DNA of 64,000 bases from Nocardioides kongjuensis (GTDB lineage Bacteria; Actinomycetota; Actinomycetes; Propionibacteriales; Nocardioidaceae). Positions 53,843 through 62,437 of this stretch are shown in pieces. The stretch lies in contig NZ_JACCBF010000001.1 of the NCBI RefSeq assembly GCF_013409625.1, positions 3,227,001 to 3,291,000 on the forward strand, written 5' to 3'. A model generated the notes under the pieces. It searched no databases. It saw only the letters and a list, made by a program, of their open reading frames with translations, and was not told where the DNA came from. How positions within the stretch are numbered: the first letter of the stretch is position 1; every line of letters starts with the position of its first letter. The position numbers were made by a program, and so were the translations under genes.

Positions 53843-55110
53843 TGGTCCCCGTCCTCGTCGTCGGCGGTGGCCTCGCCGGGCTCGCGTGCGCCGCCCGGCT
53901 GCACCGGGAGGGCGTGCCGGCACTGGTCCTCGAGGGTGGCGAGCGCGTGGGGGGCCGCGTGGGCAGCGACGTCGTCGACGGGTTCACGCTCGACCGGGGG
54001 TTCCAGGTGCTCAACACCGCCTACCCCGCACTGCGCCGGACCGTCCGGCTGCAGGACCTGGACCTGCGCCTGCTGCCGAGCGGGGTCCGCGTGCGGCGGG
54101 AGGGGCGTCTGCACGACCTGCCCCACCCGCTGGCATCGCCCGCTGCGCCCCTGCGCGCACTGACCTCGGGCGCCACCGGGCTTCGCGGCAAGGCAGCCCT
54201 CGCACGCTACGCCGGCGGCGTGCTCACCGCCGGGCCGCGGCGGCTGAAGGACAGGCCCGACGTCACCGCGGGCGAGGCGTGGGCCGGGCTGCCCACCGCG
54301 CTGGTGCGGGACGTGCTGGTGCCCTTCGTCTCGGGCGTCGTCCTCGAGGACGAGATGACGACCAGCCGCGTGTTCACGGACCTGATGATGCGCATGTTCG
54401 CCACGGGCCGCTCCGCGGTCCCGTCGGGTGGCATGCAGGCGCTTCCCCGGTCGCTCGCCCAGCGGCTGCCCCCGGCGGCCGTCCGGCTGGAGAGCCCCGT
54501 CGCCGAGGTGCGTGCGGACGGGGTCGTGCTCGCCGACGGCACCACGGTCGAGGCCCGCGCAGTCGTGGTGGCGACCGATCCCTGGCAGGCGCCGGCCCTC
54601 GTCCCGGCCCTGGGCACGGCACCGCAGGCCCACGGCGTGACGACGTACTGGTTCGCGGCGGCACCGTGGCGCGGTCTCGACGGCACGCTCACCGTCGACG
54701 CCGACGGGTCGGGGGTCACCAACTCGATCGTCATCACGGCGTCGGCGCCGTCGTACTCGCGTGACGGGCGGGCACTGGTGGCCACCTCGGTGCTCCACAC
54801 GGACGGCCGGGCGCGGGTGGACGCCGACACGGCGCGGCGCACCGCCGCCGTCCTGCACCGGGCGCCCGACGACGACTGGGAGCTCGTCGCAGCACACGAC
54901 GTCCCACTCGCCCTGCCCGCGATGACCGCGCCCCACCCCCTGCGCCGGCCGGCGTACCTGCCCGCGGCGGGGGTGTGGGTCGCCGGCGACCACCGCGACA
55001 CCAGCTCGATCCAGGGGGCCCTCGTGTCCGGCCACCGGGTCGCCGGATCCGTGCTCCGCCACCTGTCGGCTCCGTCGCGGACGGCCACCCGGGACCGGAG
55101 CACGCGGTGA
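53842..55110 (+). CDS. Flavin amine-oxidase / phytoene-desaturase-like oxidoreductase
   Basis: 422 residues. FAD motif VLVVGGGLAGLACAARLHREG, then the GG-doublet GERVGGRVGSDVVDGFTLDRG, and a C-terminal FAD contact VWVAGDHRDTSSIQGALVSG. It belongs to the protoporphyrinogen-oxidase / carotenoid-desaturase superfamily; the substrate is unknown. It overlaps the sigma-like gene by one base and the next gene by 4. Confidence 0.84.
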   Translation: MVPVLVVGGGLAGLACAARLHREGVPALVLEGGERVGGRVGSDVVDGFTLDRGFQVLNTAYPALRRTVRLQDLDLRLLPSGVRVRREGRLHDLPHPLASPAAPLRALTSGATGLRGKAALARYAGGVLTAGPRRLKDRPDVTAGEAWAGLPTALVRDVLVPFVSGVVLEDEMTTSRVFTDLMMRMFATGRSAVPSGGMQALPRSLAQRLPPAAVRLESPVAEVRADGVVLADGTTVEARAVVVATDPWQAPALVPALGTAPQAHGVTTYWFAAAPWRGLDGTLTVDADGSGVTNSIVITASAPSYSRDGRALVATSVLHTDGRARVDADTARRTAAVLHRAPDDDWELVAAHDVPLALPAMTAPHPLRRPAYLPAAGVWVAGDHRDTSSIQGALVSGHRVAGSVLRHLSAPSRTATRDRSTR

Positions 55111-56009
55111 GCGCCTCCACGGCACCCGTCCTCGTCGCCGGCGGCACCGGCTTCGTCGGCAGCCGCCTCGTCACCGCGCTCGTCGAGCAGGGCAGGGAGG
55201 TGCGCGTGATGACCCGGCACCCCGATCGTTACCGCGGCCCGGGGACGCCCGTGCACGGCGACGTCAGCGATCCCGCCACGCTCGACGGACCCCTCGACGG
55301 CTGCGCGGCGGCGTACTACCTCGTCCACTCCCTGGGCCACGACGACTTCGAGACCCGCGATGCCCGTGCCGCGCAGACCTTCGGGACCCGGGCCGCACGC
55401 GCCGGGCTGGAGCAGCTCGTCTACCTCGGCGGCCTCGGCCGGGACGGCGACGACCTGTCGGCCCACCTGCGCAGCCGGCGCGAGGTGGAGTCGCTCCTGG
55501 GTGCCGGCGGCGTCCCGGTCACCGTGCTGCGGGCCGGCATCGTGGTCGGCCACGGCGGCATCTCCTGGGAGATCACCCGCCAGCTCGTCGAGCACCTGCC
55601 CGCGATGGTCACGCCCCGGTGGGTGCGCACCCGGACCCAGCCGATCGCGGTCGCCGACGTGGTCCGCTACCTGGTCGGGGTGCTCGGTCACCCGGACGCG
55701 GTCGGGCGGGTCTTCGAGATCGGCGGGCCTGACGTGCTCGAGTACGCCGAGATGCTCGGGCGGGTCGCCGCGGTCGAGGGACGCCGGCTGCCGATCCTGC
55801 CGGTGCCCCTGCTCACCCCCGGCCTCTCGTCGCGCTGGCTGGCGCTGGTCACCGACGTCGACGTGCGGGCCGGACGCAACCTCGTGGACTCGATGGTCAA
55901 CGAGGTCGTGGTCACCGACACGAGCGTCCGCGACGTCGTACCGTTCCAACCGATGACCTACGACGACGCGGTCCGCATGGCGCTCATGGAACGCGCCGCT
56001 GCCCGATGA
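55107..56009 (+). CDS. NAD(P)-binding Rossmann protein, atypical SDR
   Basis: 300 residues. LVAGGTGFVGSRLVTALVEQG binds NAD(P); no YxxxK is seen. HPDRYRGPG and AAYYLVHSLGHDDFE resemble the YwnB/NmrA-like group used as reductases or redox sensors. GTG start overlaps the flavoprotein stop (GTGA), and its stop overlaps the CPBP start. Confidence 0.84.
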   Translation: MSASTAPVLVAGGTGFVGSRLVTALVEQGREVRVMTRHPDRYRGPGTPVHGDVSDPATLDGPLDGCAAAYYLVHSLGHDDFETRDARAAQTFGTRAARAGLEQLVYLGGLGRDGDDLSAHLRSRREVESLLGAGGVPVTVLRAGIVVGHGGISWEITRQLVEHLPAMVTPRWVRTRTQPIAVADVVRYLVGVLGHPDAVGRVFEIGGPDVLEYAEMLGRVAAVEGRRLPILPVPLLTPGLSSRWLALVTDVDVRAGRNLVDSMVNEVVVTDTSVRDVVPFQPMTYDDAVRMALMERAAAR

Positions 56010-56749
56010 CGCGCGGGTCGCGGCTCGACCGCCTGCTGCCGAAGCCCCTGTCGCACGTCGCCGTCGCCGAGGTGGTCGAGCTCCCGCCCGTACGCCGCCG
56101 GCGCCGCCGTGTCGTCGCGGCGACGGCCGTGACCGGCGCCGGCCTGCTGGGCGCCTCCCTCTCGACCCCGCCCGGGTCCCGTGAGTTCTACCTGTCCACG
56201 GCCGCGGTCGCCGGGGTGTGGACCGCGGGCGGCCTCGCCTCCGGTCCCCTCCACCTCGGCTGGATCGAGAGCCGGGACTCCACGCTGCGCCGCCCGCTGG
56301 TCACCCCCGTGGCCACGGGGGCCGCCGCGTTCGGCCTCTTCTACGGCGCGGCGCTCGTCGCCCAGCGGGTGCCCGTGCTCGGCGACGCGGTGGCCCGCGT
56401 CCTGCGCTTCGCCGACGAGGGCGACGACCGCCTGGTCCTCGCGACCACGCTCGCCAACGGCATCGGTGAGGAGGTCTTCTTCCGGGGCGCCCTGTACGCG
56501 TCCCTCGGCAGGCGGCACCCGGTCGCGACGTCGACGGCCGTCTACACGCTGGCGACCGCGACGACCCGCAACCCGGCGCTGGTCCTGGCCGCGAGTGCCA
56601 TGGGCACCCTGTTCGGGCTCCAGCGCCGCGCCTCCGGAGGACTGCAGGCGCCCGTCATCACCCACGCGGTCTGGTCGGCGCTCATGCTGCGCTTCCTCCC
56701 CCCGCTCTTCCGTCGCCGGGCGACCACTAGGCTCGGTCCGGGCCGTTAG
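56006..56749 (+). CDS. CPBP-family intramembrane metalloprotease
   Basis: 247 residues with about six hydrophobic segments. The glutamate pair and Arg are in GEEVFFRG, and VITHAVW supplies a later His, the CPBP (Rce1/Abi) signature. It may cut membrane proteins or act in immunity to bacteriocins. It is last in the operon and its final 10 bases lie inside the tRNA-Lys gene. Confidence 0.85.
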   Translation: MTRGSRLDRLLPKPLSHVAVAEVVELPPVRRRRRRVVAATAVTGAGLLGASLSTPPGSREFYLSTAAVAGVWTAGGLASGPLHLGWIESRDSTLRRPLVTPVATGAAAFGLFYGAALVAQRVPVLGDAVARVLRFADEGDDRLVLATTLANGIGEEVFFRGALYASLGRRHPVATSTAVYTLATATTRNPALVLAASAMGTLFGLQRRASGGLQAPVITHAVWSALMLRFLPPLFRRRATTRLGPGR

Positions 56750-56812
56750 CTCAGTTGGTAGAGCACCGGACTTTTAATCCGAGGGTCGTCGGTTCGAGCC
56801 CGACACGGCCTA
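56740..56812 (+). tRNA. tRNA-Lys (UUU)
   Basis: 73 bases, cloverleaf folds: acceptor GGGCCGT with ACGGCCT, D arm GCTCAGTTGGTAGAGC, anticodon TTT at 56773-56775 in loop CTTTTAA, T arm GGTTCGAGCC. CCA is not encoded. The 5' end overlaps the CPBP gene stop codon. Confidence 0.93.
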
Positions 56813-56822
56813 CCCAGAGCTG

Positions 56823-57236
56823 CTACTGCCGCCGTGCGCACTCGGCGCACAGGCCGACCAGCTCCACCGTGTGGCTCACCTCGGAGAACCCGTGCTCGTC
56901 GGCGACGGCGTGCGCCCACCTCTCGACCGCGGAGCCGGTGATCTCGACGGTGCGGCCGCACGAGCGACAGACCAGGTGGTGGTGGTGCGAGTCGCTGCAG
57001 CGGCGGTAGGTCGCCTCGCCGGCCGGGTTGTGGCGCACGTCGACGTCGCCGCTCTCGGCCATCGCCTGCAGGGTGCGGTAGACGGTGGCCAGGCCCACCT
57101 TGTCGCCGGTACGACGCAGGGTGTCGTGGATCTCCTGCGCGCTCTGGAAGTCTGCGGCGTTGGCCAGGGCGTCGGTGATCGCACGGCGCTGGCGGGTCGG
57201 CCGGAGCGCGCTCGGGCGCGCGTCGGTGTCGGGCAC
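56823..57236 (-). CDS. Fur-family regulator, Zur/FurB-like
   Basis: 137 residues. Winged helix (about 12-80; SAQEIHDTLRRTGDKVGLATVYRTL), dimer domain with the metal-rich HHHHLVCRSCG and a final CAEC pair for structural zinc. The pattern fits Zur/FurB, which represses zinc uptake; PerR or Fur cannot be fully excluded. The GTG follows AGGAGG. A palindrome at its promoter suggests autoregulation. Confidence 0.86.
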   Translation of the reverse strand: MPDTDARPSALRPTRQRRAITDALANAADFQSAQEIHDTLRRTGDKVGLATVYRTLQAMAESGDVDVRHNPAGEATYRRCSDSHHHHLVCRSCGRTVEITGSAVERWAHAVADEHGFSEVSHTVELVGLCAECARRQ

Positions 57237-57255
57237 CGGGCCTCCTGGGGCAGTC

Positions 57256-57270
57256 GACTGGGAATCAGTC
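57256..57270. promoter_or_regulatory. Candidate operator of the Fur-family gene
   Basis: GACTG-GGAAT-CAGTC, inverted 5-base halves, about 20 bases before the GTG and next to a TAGATT -10 box, so a repressor bound here would block transcription. The overlapping CAGTCGACTG (57251-57260) is a second palindrome. Confidence 0.5.
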
Positions 57271-57409
57271 TCAAATCTACCGTGCCGACGGGGAGGACCA
57301 TGCCGGCATGGCCCGATCGGACCATCGGGACGGGACCGGTTGACGGCGACGTCCGGGACCGGGCACCGGTAGCCTGACCGCCGGGAGAGGGAACAGGGAG
57401 GACTCGCTC

Positions 57410-58375
57410 GTGGGGAGCAAGGACGAGTTCGGCCCGGACACGGAGAGCATCCGCGCCTGGCTGGACAAGCGGGGCACCTATGCCCGGGACGCGCGGGTCG
57501 TCGGCGCACCTCGTGGCGGCGCCCCGACGGTCGCGCCCACGCCCCCTCCCCCCGCGCCCGGCACGTCGCCCCAGGGACGCGCCGACTCCCGTGAGGCAGG
57601 ACGCTCGGTGCTCGAGGCGCTCGGCGTCGCGACGCCGCCGGAGCCGCCGTCGCGGATCGCGCAGGCCGTCGGCCTCGACAGCACCGACCTGGGACGCTCG
57701 GTCGTGGAGGCGTTGCGCGCCGACATGCCGAGGAAGCCGAGGCCGGCGCCCCGTGCGACCCCGGCCCCGCCGACGCCCGCTCCCGTGCAGGTCGAGGCGC
57801 CCACCCAGCCGGCCCGCCCCGTCCCGGCCCCGCGGGTGCGCGCCGAGCCCGAGGTCCGGCACGGCCGCTGGACCGAGCCGGCGGACAACCTCACCGCGCT
57901 CAACGCGAGCACCGACGCGCAGTTCCCCGTGCGCGGCGGCGTCCGCCGCGCGCTCTCCTGCGTCCTGCTGGCCGTGCTGACCGGCACCGCCGTGGCGTCG
58001 TACGCCGCCGCGAAGCAGCCCACCACAGGCTCCATCGGCGTGGCGGGGACCCTCGGCCTCCTGCTCCTCGTCGTGTGGGCGGTGCGCGCCGGCTGCACGA
58101 CCACCGAGCTCGCCGTACGACGCGGGCAGCTCTCGATCAAGCGCAACGGGCAGACCGAGCTGGTCGACCTGGCCAGTCCCTACACACCGATCGCGATCAT
58201 CGGCGAGCCGAGCGACCGCCGCTGGACGGTGCTGATCGAGCGCGAGGGCCTGCCGTTGGTCGTGGTCACCCGGTCGTGGGTCGACCCGCACTGGTTCACG
58301 ACCGTGCTCTACCGGCTCCGCCCCGGCCTGCGCCCGGACGACACGGGGTCGAGCACCGAGCCGGTCACCCCGTAG
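57410..58375 (+). CDS. Third paralogue of the TM/PH-like family
   Basis: 321 residues. A Pro/Ala-rich N-terminus with two GRSV-L/V-EAL repeats, two membrane helices (about 181-200, 208-228), then a tail (about 229-307: LSIKRNG, VDLASPYTPI, IGEP, WTVLIEREGLPLVVV) aligned with the tails at 4608 and 8312. The same module thus has three different cytoplasmic parts in one window. GTG with AGGGAGGACTC. Its end overlaps the GNAT gene by 11 bases. Confidence 0.82.
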   Translation: MGSKDEFGPDTESIRAWLDKRGTYARDARVVGAPRGGAPTVAPTPPPPAPGTSPQGRADSREAGRSVLEALGVATPPEPPSRIAQAVGLDSTDLGRSVVEALRADMPRKPRPAPRATPAPPTPAPVQVEAPTQPARPVPAPRVRAEPEVRHGRWTEPADNLTALNASTDAQFPVRGGVRRALSCVLLAVLTGTAVASYAAAKQPTTGSIGVAGTLGLLLLVVWAVRAGCTTTELAVRRGQLSIKRNGQTELVDLASPYTPIAIIGEPSDRRWTVLIEREGLPLVVVTRSWVDPHWFTTVLYRLRPGLRPDDTGSSTEPVTP

Positions 58376-58895
58376 CGATCCAGTACCGCAGCTTCCCGGC
58401 CCGCTCGTCCTCGAGCACGCCGCCGCCCGCCTCGATGGTGCGCCGGGACGCGTCGTTGCCGACGTCGCAGGTGACCAGCACCCGCTCGATCCCGAGGCCG
58501 GCCGCGGCCTCCACCCCGAGCGCGAGCGCCCGCGCGGCGTGGCCGCGGCGCCGGGCGGAGGGCCGCACGGCGTAGCCGATGTGTCCGCCCTGCTCCAGCA
58601 GCCAGTCGTTGAGCAGGTGCCGCAGGTGCAGGAAGCCGACCACCTCGTCCTCGGGCCCGCCGTCGCCGTCGGTGATCCAGAAGTACGTCGAGGGCACCCG
58701 CGTGCCGTCGAGGTCGGCGGTCGAGGTCAGCTCGGTCATGGCGACGTACGCCGCACAGCCGGCCTCGGTCGGCACCGGGTCGCCCTCGAGGTTCCAGTGA
58801 CCCGAGCCGTGCATCTCGTCGGTGCCACCGAAGTCCTCGATCATCGCCGCCCAGGACTTCCAGCGGGCGACGTCGGGCGGCACGAGCGCGGTCAT
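58365..58895 (-). CDS. GNAT-family N-acetyltransferase
   Basis: 176 residues, one GNAT domain: IGYAVRPSARRRGHAARAL holds the acetyl-CoA loop, and LVTCDVGNDASRRTIEAGG the C-terminal strand. Closest in pattern to RimJ/RimL-type enzymes; substrate unknown. It converges on the gene at 57410 and diverges from the thioesterase, sharing the KstR-like site region. Confidence 0.85.
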   Translation of the reverse strand: MTALVPPDVARWKSWAAMIEDFGGTDEMHGSGHWNLEGDPVPTEAGCAAYVAMTELTSTADLDGTRVPSTYFWITDGDGGPEDEVVGFLHLRHLLNDWLLEQGGHIGYAVRPSARRRGHAARALALGVEAAAGLGIERVLVTCDVGNDASRRTIEAGGGVLEDERAGKLRYWIATG

Positions 58896-58943
58896 GGCTC
58901 CATCCCACCATCCCGGTCAACGGGTTTCCCCGCCGCCACAACG

Positions 58944-58955
58944 AGAACGTGTTCT
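58944..58955. promoter_or_regulatory. KstR-like palindrome upstream of the thioesterase
   Basis: AGAAC-GT-GTTCT, perfect inverted halves with a 2-base centre, matches the AACnnGTT core of KstR, the cholesterol-regulon repressor of mycobacteria. It overlaps the promoter of the thioesterase (-10-like TACTCT at 58955-58960), about 50 bases from the GNAT start. No other copy was seen in the steroid cluster. Confidence 0.6.
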
Positions 58956-58967
58956 ACTCTGGCGGGC

Positions 58968-59615
58968 ATGAACTGGCACCTCCCCGACGCCGACGAGACG
59001 CCCGCCGCCGAGGTGGAGCGCGAGGCGGCCGTGTGGCGCCCGCTCGCCGAGGCCGCCCGCGAGCTGGTCGACCTGTGCGTCATGTCGGACGTCGAGGAGG
59101 ACGAGGTCCGCGCCGCCCAGGCCGACGTCGAGGCAGCGGTCGCCCGGTTGCGGAAGGTACGTCGCACCCAGACCCTCGGGCAGCAGCACCTCACCGGCGG
59201 CCGGCGCCGCCCCTGGGGCAACCCCGTCATCGGCCTGCGCAACCCGATCGCCCCGCCGCTGCACGTCACCAGCGACGCCACCGGCCGCGCCGAGACGCGG
59301 TTCCACTGCGGCGCGGCGTACGAGGGACCGCCCGGCCTGGTCCACGGCGGCGTCGTCTCGCTCATCCTCGACCAGGTGCTCGGACACTCGGTCGGCGCGG
59401 CCGGCCGCCCGGGCATGACCGGCACCCTGACGATCGTCTACCGCCAGGGCACCCCGCTCGGCGACCTGCGGGTCGAGGCGTGGATCGACCGCGAGGACGG
59501 CATCAAGACCTGGGCCAAGGCCCACATGATCGGTCCCCGCGGCGTCACCGCCGAGGCCGAGGGCGTGTTCATCCTGCCGCGCGCGATCCGCGAGCGACTT
59601 CTCGACCGCTCCTGA
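58968..59615 (+). CDS. PaaI-type hotdog thioesterase
   Basis: 215 residues. The C-terminal hotdog domain (about 100-205) has CGAAYEGPPGLVHGGVVSLILDQVLG, the PaaI/4HBT signature in which His-Gly-Gly and the following Asp act on acyl-CoA. An N-terminal helical stretch of about 70 residues is unusual for the smallest PaaI forms. TACTCT lies seven bases before ATG. The KstR-like box suggests a place in steroid or fatty acyl-CoA metabolism. Confidence 0.87.
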   Translation: MNWHLPDADETPAAEVEREAAVWRPLAEAARELVDLCVMSDVEEDEVRAAQADVEAAVARLRKVRRTQTLGQQHLTGGRRRPWGNPVIGLRNPIAPPLHVTSDATGRAETRFHCGAAYEGPPGLVHGGVVSLILDQVLGHSVGAAGRPGMTGTLTIVYRQGTPLGDLRVEAWIDREDGIKTWAKAHMIGPRGVTAEAEGVFILPRAIRERLLDRS

Positions 59616-59645
59616 CGCTTCCTGGCCGTTGCACCGGTCAAGAAG

Positions 59646-59679
59646 CGCGGGAATCGCCTCTGAAGAGGTGATTCCCGCG
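59646..59679. terminator. Hairpin between convergent thioesterase and NDH-2 genes
   Basis: A 15-pair stem (one G-U) from 59646-59660 and 59665-59679 with loop TGAA. It lies between two stop codons and probably serves both directions. Confidence 0.8.
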
Positions 59680-59687
59680 GCCCGGCG

Positions 59688-61178
59688 TCAGCCGCCGACC
59701 TTGACCCCGCGCTTGTTCTCGTCGGACAGACGCGCCTCCTCGGCGGCGACCTCCTCGAGCTCGGCGCGGCGCTGGGCCTCGTCGAACTCGCCGGGCTCGG
59801 AGACCAGGTCCGTGGCGCCACGGGCCAGTCGCTGGAGCGCGACGCGGGCGAAGATCTGCTGCTCGGTCGAGGTGCGCTCGGAGCGGCCCTTGCCGATGAA
59901 CGAGACGAACCAGTGCATCACCGCGGTGACCCGGTTCTTGAAGCCGGTGATGTAGAAGAGGTGCACGACCAGCCACATCAGCCAGGCGAGGATGCCGGTG
60001 ACGCGGAGCTTGCCGACCATCGCCACCGCGCGGAACCGGCTGATGATGGCCATCGAGCCCTTGTCGAAGTACTTGAACGGCGGCTGCGCGGGCTTGCCCT
60101 GGAGCCGGCCCTCGATCTCCTTGGCGGCGTACTTCGCGCCCTGGATCGCGACCTGCGCGACACCAGGGAGGTTGTCGAGCGAGATCATGTCGCCGACCAC
60201 GAACACCTCGGGGTAACCGGGCAGCGTGAGGTCGGGGTTGACCGAGATCCGGCCGGCCCGGTCCAGGGGCGCGCCGGTCTGCTCGGACAGGGTCTTGCCG
60301 AGCTTGTTGGCCTGCACGCCGGCGGCCCAGACCTTGGCGATCGCGTCGATGCGCTCCTCGGAGCCGTCCTTGTACTTGACGGTCAGGCCGCGCTCGTCGA
60401 CCTGGGAGACCAGCGCGCCGAGCATGACCTCGACGCCGAGCTTCTCGAGCTTCTCCTGGGTCCACTTGCCCAGCTTGTGGCCGAACGGCGGCAGCACCTG
60501 CGGCGCCGCGTCGACCAGGATGACGCGCGCGTGGCGCGTCGAGATCGCGCGGAAGTCGCGGGTCAGGGTGCGGTGGGCGAGCTCGGCGATCTGGCCGGCC
60601 ATCTCGACACCGGTCGGGCCGGCGCCGACGACCACGAAGGTCAGCAGGTGGTCGACGTTCTCGCCGCGGGAGGCGCCGAGCTCGGCCATCTCGAAGGCGC
60701 CGAAGATCCGGCCGCGCAGCTCGAGGGCGTCGTCGATGCTCTTCATGCCGGGGGCGAACTCGGCGAAGTGGTCGTTGCCGAAGTACGACTGGCCGGCGCC
60801 GGCGGCGACGATCAGCGAGTCGTACGGCGTCACGAGCTCGCGACCGAGCACGTGGGAGGTGACCAGTCGGTTCTCGAGGTCGATGTCGGTGACCTCGCCC
60901 AGCAGGACCTGGGCGTTCTTCTGGTTGGCCAGGACCTCACGGGTCGGCGGGGCGATCTCGCCCTCGGAGAGGATCCCGGTCGCGACCTGGTAGAGCAGCG
61001 GCTGGAAGAGGTGGTGGGTCGTCTTCGCGATCATCGTCACGTCGACGTCGGCGTCCTTGAGCTGCTTGGTGCCGAACAGGCCACCGAAGCCGGACCCGAT
61101 GACGACGACCTGGTGACGGTCGGAACGGGGGACGATGACGCGATCGGGCAGGTCGGGCTGGGTGTCGCCTGCTGCCAT
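59688..61178 (-). CDS. ndh: Type II NADH dehydrogenase (NDH-2)
   Basis: 496 residues. FAD motif VVVIGSGFGGLFGTKQL, quinone and NAD regions GAGPTGVEMAGQIAELAHRT, and AGVQANKLG...VVGD in the C-terminal FAD site. A hydrophobic stretch near 385-405 (ILAWLMWLVVHLFYITG) anchors it to the membrane. It passes electrons from NADH to menaquinone without pumping protons. The start is ATG 61178 with AGGAGGAAGCC; a longer open frame upstream lacks a ribosome site. Confidence 0.93.
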   Translation of the reverse strand: MAAGDTQPDLPDRVIVPRSDRHQVVVIGSGFGGLFGTKQLKDADVDVTMIAKTTHHLFQPLLYQVATGILSEGEIAPPTREVLANQKNAQVLLGEVTDIDLENRLVTSHVLGRELVTPYDSLIVAAGAGQSYFGNDHFAEFAPGMKSIDDALELRGRIFGAFEMAELGASRGENVDHLLTFVVVGAGPTGVEMAGQIAELAHRTLTRDFRAISTRHARVILVDAAPQVLPPFGHKLGKWTQEKLEKLGVEVMLGALVSQVDERGLTVKYKDGSEERIDAIAKVWAAGVQANKLGKTLSEQTGAPLDRAGRISVNPDLTLPGYPEVFVVGDMISLDNLPGVAQVAIQGAKYAAKEIEGRLQGKPAQPPFKYFDKGSMAIISRFRAVAMVGKLRVTGILAWLMWLVVHLFYITGFKNRVTAVMHWFVSFIGKGRSERTSTEQQIFARVALQRLARGATDLVSEPGEFDEAQRRAELEEVAAEEARLSDENKRGVKVGG

Positions 61179-61328
61179 GGCTTCCTCCTGGAGCACCTCT
61201 TGGATGACGACGTGATGACGTCGGTTCGAGCCCATCATTCCGCGTCCCCTGCACGACCCCCAACCCGAGGTCAAGGTCTGGTCGGTCACACCACTCCCGG
61301 ACCGTCACCAAATGAGGTTCCGGAGGTT

Positions 61329-61355
61329 GGTTTAGTCGTCAACCGGGTGGGGTAT
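61329..61355 (+). promoter_or_regulatory. SigmaF/sigmaB-type promoter before the RsbW-like gene
   Basis: GGTTT (61329-61333) and GGGTAT (61350-61355) are 16 bases apart, the stress-sigma consensus of actinobacteria (GTTT-N15-17-GGGTA). It points right towards the ATPase, about 75 bases upstream. Confidence 0.7.
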
Positions 61356-61431
61356 CGCACCCGGGAACGTCCTCCTCAACTACCCGGACATCGACCACAA
61401 CACTCGGGCCGCGACACCGGAAGGTTCCTCC

Positions 61432-62418
61432 GTGCAGCACCGGCAGACCCTGGACCTGGCCCCCGGGCCACGCATCGTGCACGACGCACGACGCTGGGTC
61501 GTCCAGACCTGTGGTCAGCTCGGGCGCACCGACCTCGCCGACTGCGCCGAGCTCGCCGTCTCCGAGCTGGTCACCAACGCGGTCCTCCACGGCACCGCGC
61601 CGATCCGGCTCCAGGTCCGGGGCACCGCCGACCACCCGCGGTTCGAGGTGCACGACGCCTCGGTCATCCCTCCGCAGCCGGTGACGCAGGCGGGTGGCTT
61701 CGACATCGATGCCTTCGACCTCGACGCGTTCGACGCGCTCGACGAGGAGCAGCTCGCCTCGCTGACCACGGTCGGCCGCGGCCTCGACATCGTCGCCCGG
61801 GCCTCCGCCGCCTGGGGCGCCGAGATCGACGAGGACGGCAAGGCCGTGTGGTTCGAACCGGCTCCCGAGCTCTCCGAGACCGGCGGCGCGCCGTACCAGC
61901 AGACCCACAGCATGCCGTCGCTCGCCGCCGACCACACCCGCGTCGGCGAGGTCGGCGTCCAGATCAACGGCGTCCCGATCGGCGCCTTCGGCCGGTTCCA
62001 GCGCCACTACCGCGACCTGCGCCGCGAGATCCGCCTGCTCGCCCTCGCCCACGAGGACGACTACCCGCTGGCGAAGGTCCTCTCCGAGCACTTCGACGCC
62101 CTCGAGCGGCCGCTGCGCGCCAACATGGGCCGCGAGCAGGTCGACAAGGCCTACGCCGACGGTCGCGAGAGCATCGACCTGCGGCTGCGGATGCCGCGCG
62201 AGACCGCCCGGCAGATCGGCGGGCTGATCGACCTGCTCGACGCCGCCGACGAGTTCTCGCGGGCCCAGCGCCTGCTGACCGCGCCGCGCACCGCCGAGCA
62301 GCGCTCGTTCCAGATCTGGTTCCTCGGCGAGTTCCGCCGCCAGGCCGTCGGCGCCCCGCCGGTCGCCTGGCAGGGCAGCGGCACCGGCTCCGGCTCGCTC
62401 CCCAGCCTCCAGGCCTGA
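61432..62418 (+). CDS. RsbW-like GHKL ATPase with C-terminal extension
   Basis: 328 residues. An HATPase domain (about 15-145) has the N box ELAVSELVTNAVLHGTAP and the G box TVGRGLDIVARASAAWG of anti-sigma kinases. The C-terminal 180 residues are helical, with no motif I know. It may bind a stress sigma factor. GGAAGG precedes GTG. A sigmaF/B-like promoter upstream fits this: the sigma factor would drive its own regulator. Confidence 0.82.
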   Translation: MQHRQTLDLAPGPRIVHDARRWVVQTCGQLGRTDLADCAELAVSELVTNAVLHGTAPIRLQVRGTADHPRFEVHDASVIPPQPVTQAGGFDIDAFDLDAFDALDEEQLASLTTVGRGLDIVARASAAWGAEIDEDGKAVWFEPAPELSETGGAPYQQTHSMPSLAADHTRVGEVGVQINGVPIGAFGRFQRHYRDLRREIRLLALAHEDDYPLAKVLSEHFDALERPLRANMGREQVDKAYADGRESIDLRLRMPRETARQIGGLIDLLDAADEFSRAQRLLTAPRTAEQRSFQIWFLGEFRRQAVGAPPVAWQGSGTGSGSLPSLQA

Positions 62419-62437
62419 GCGCTCCCCAGGGCGTCTC

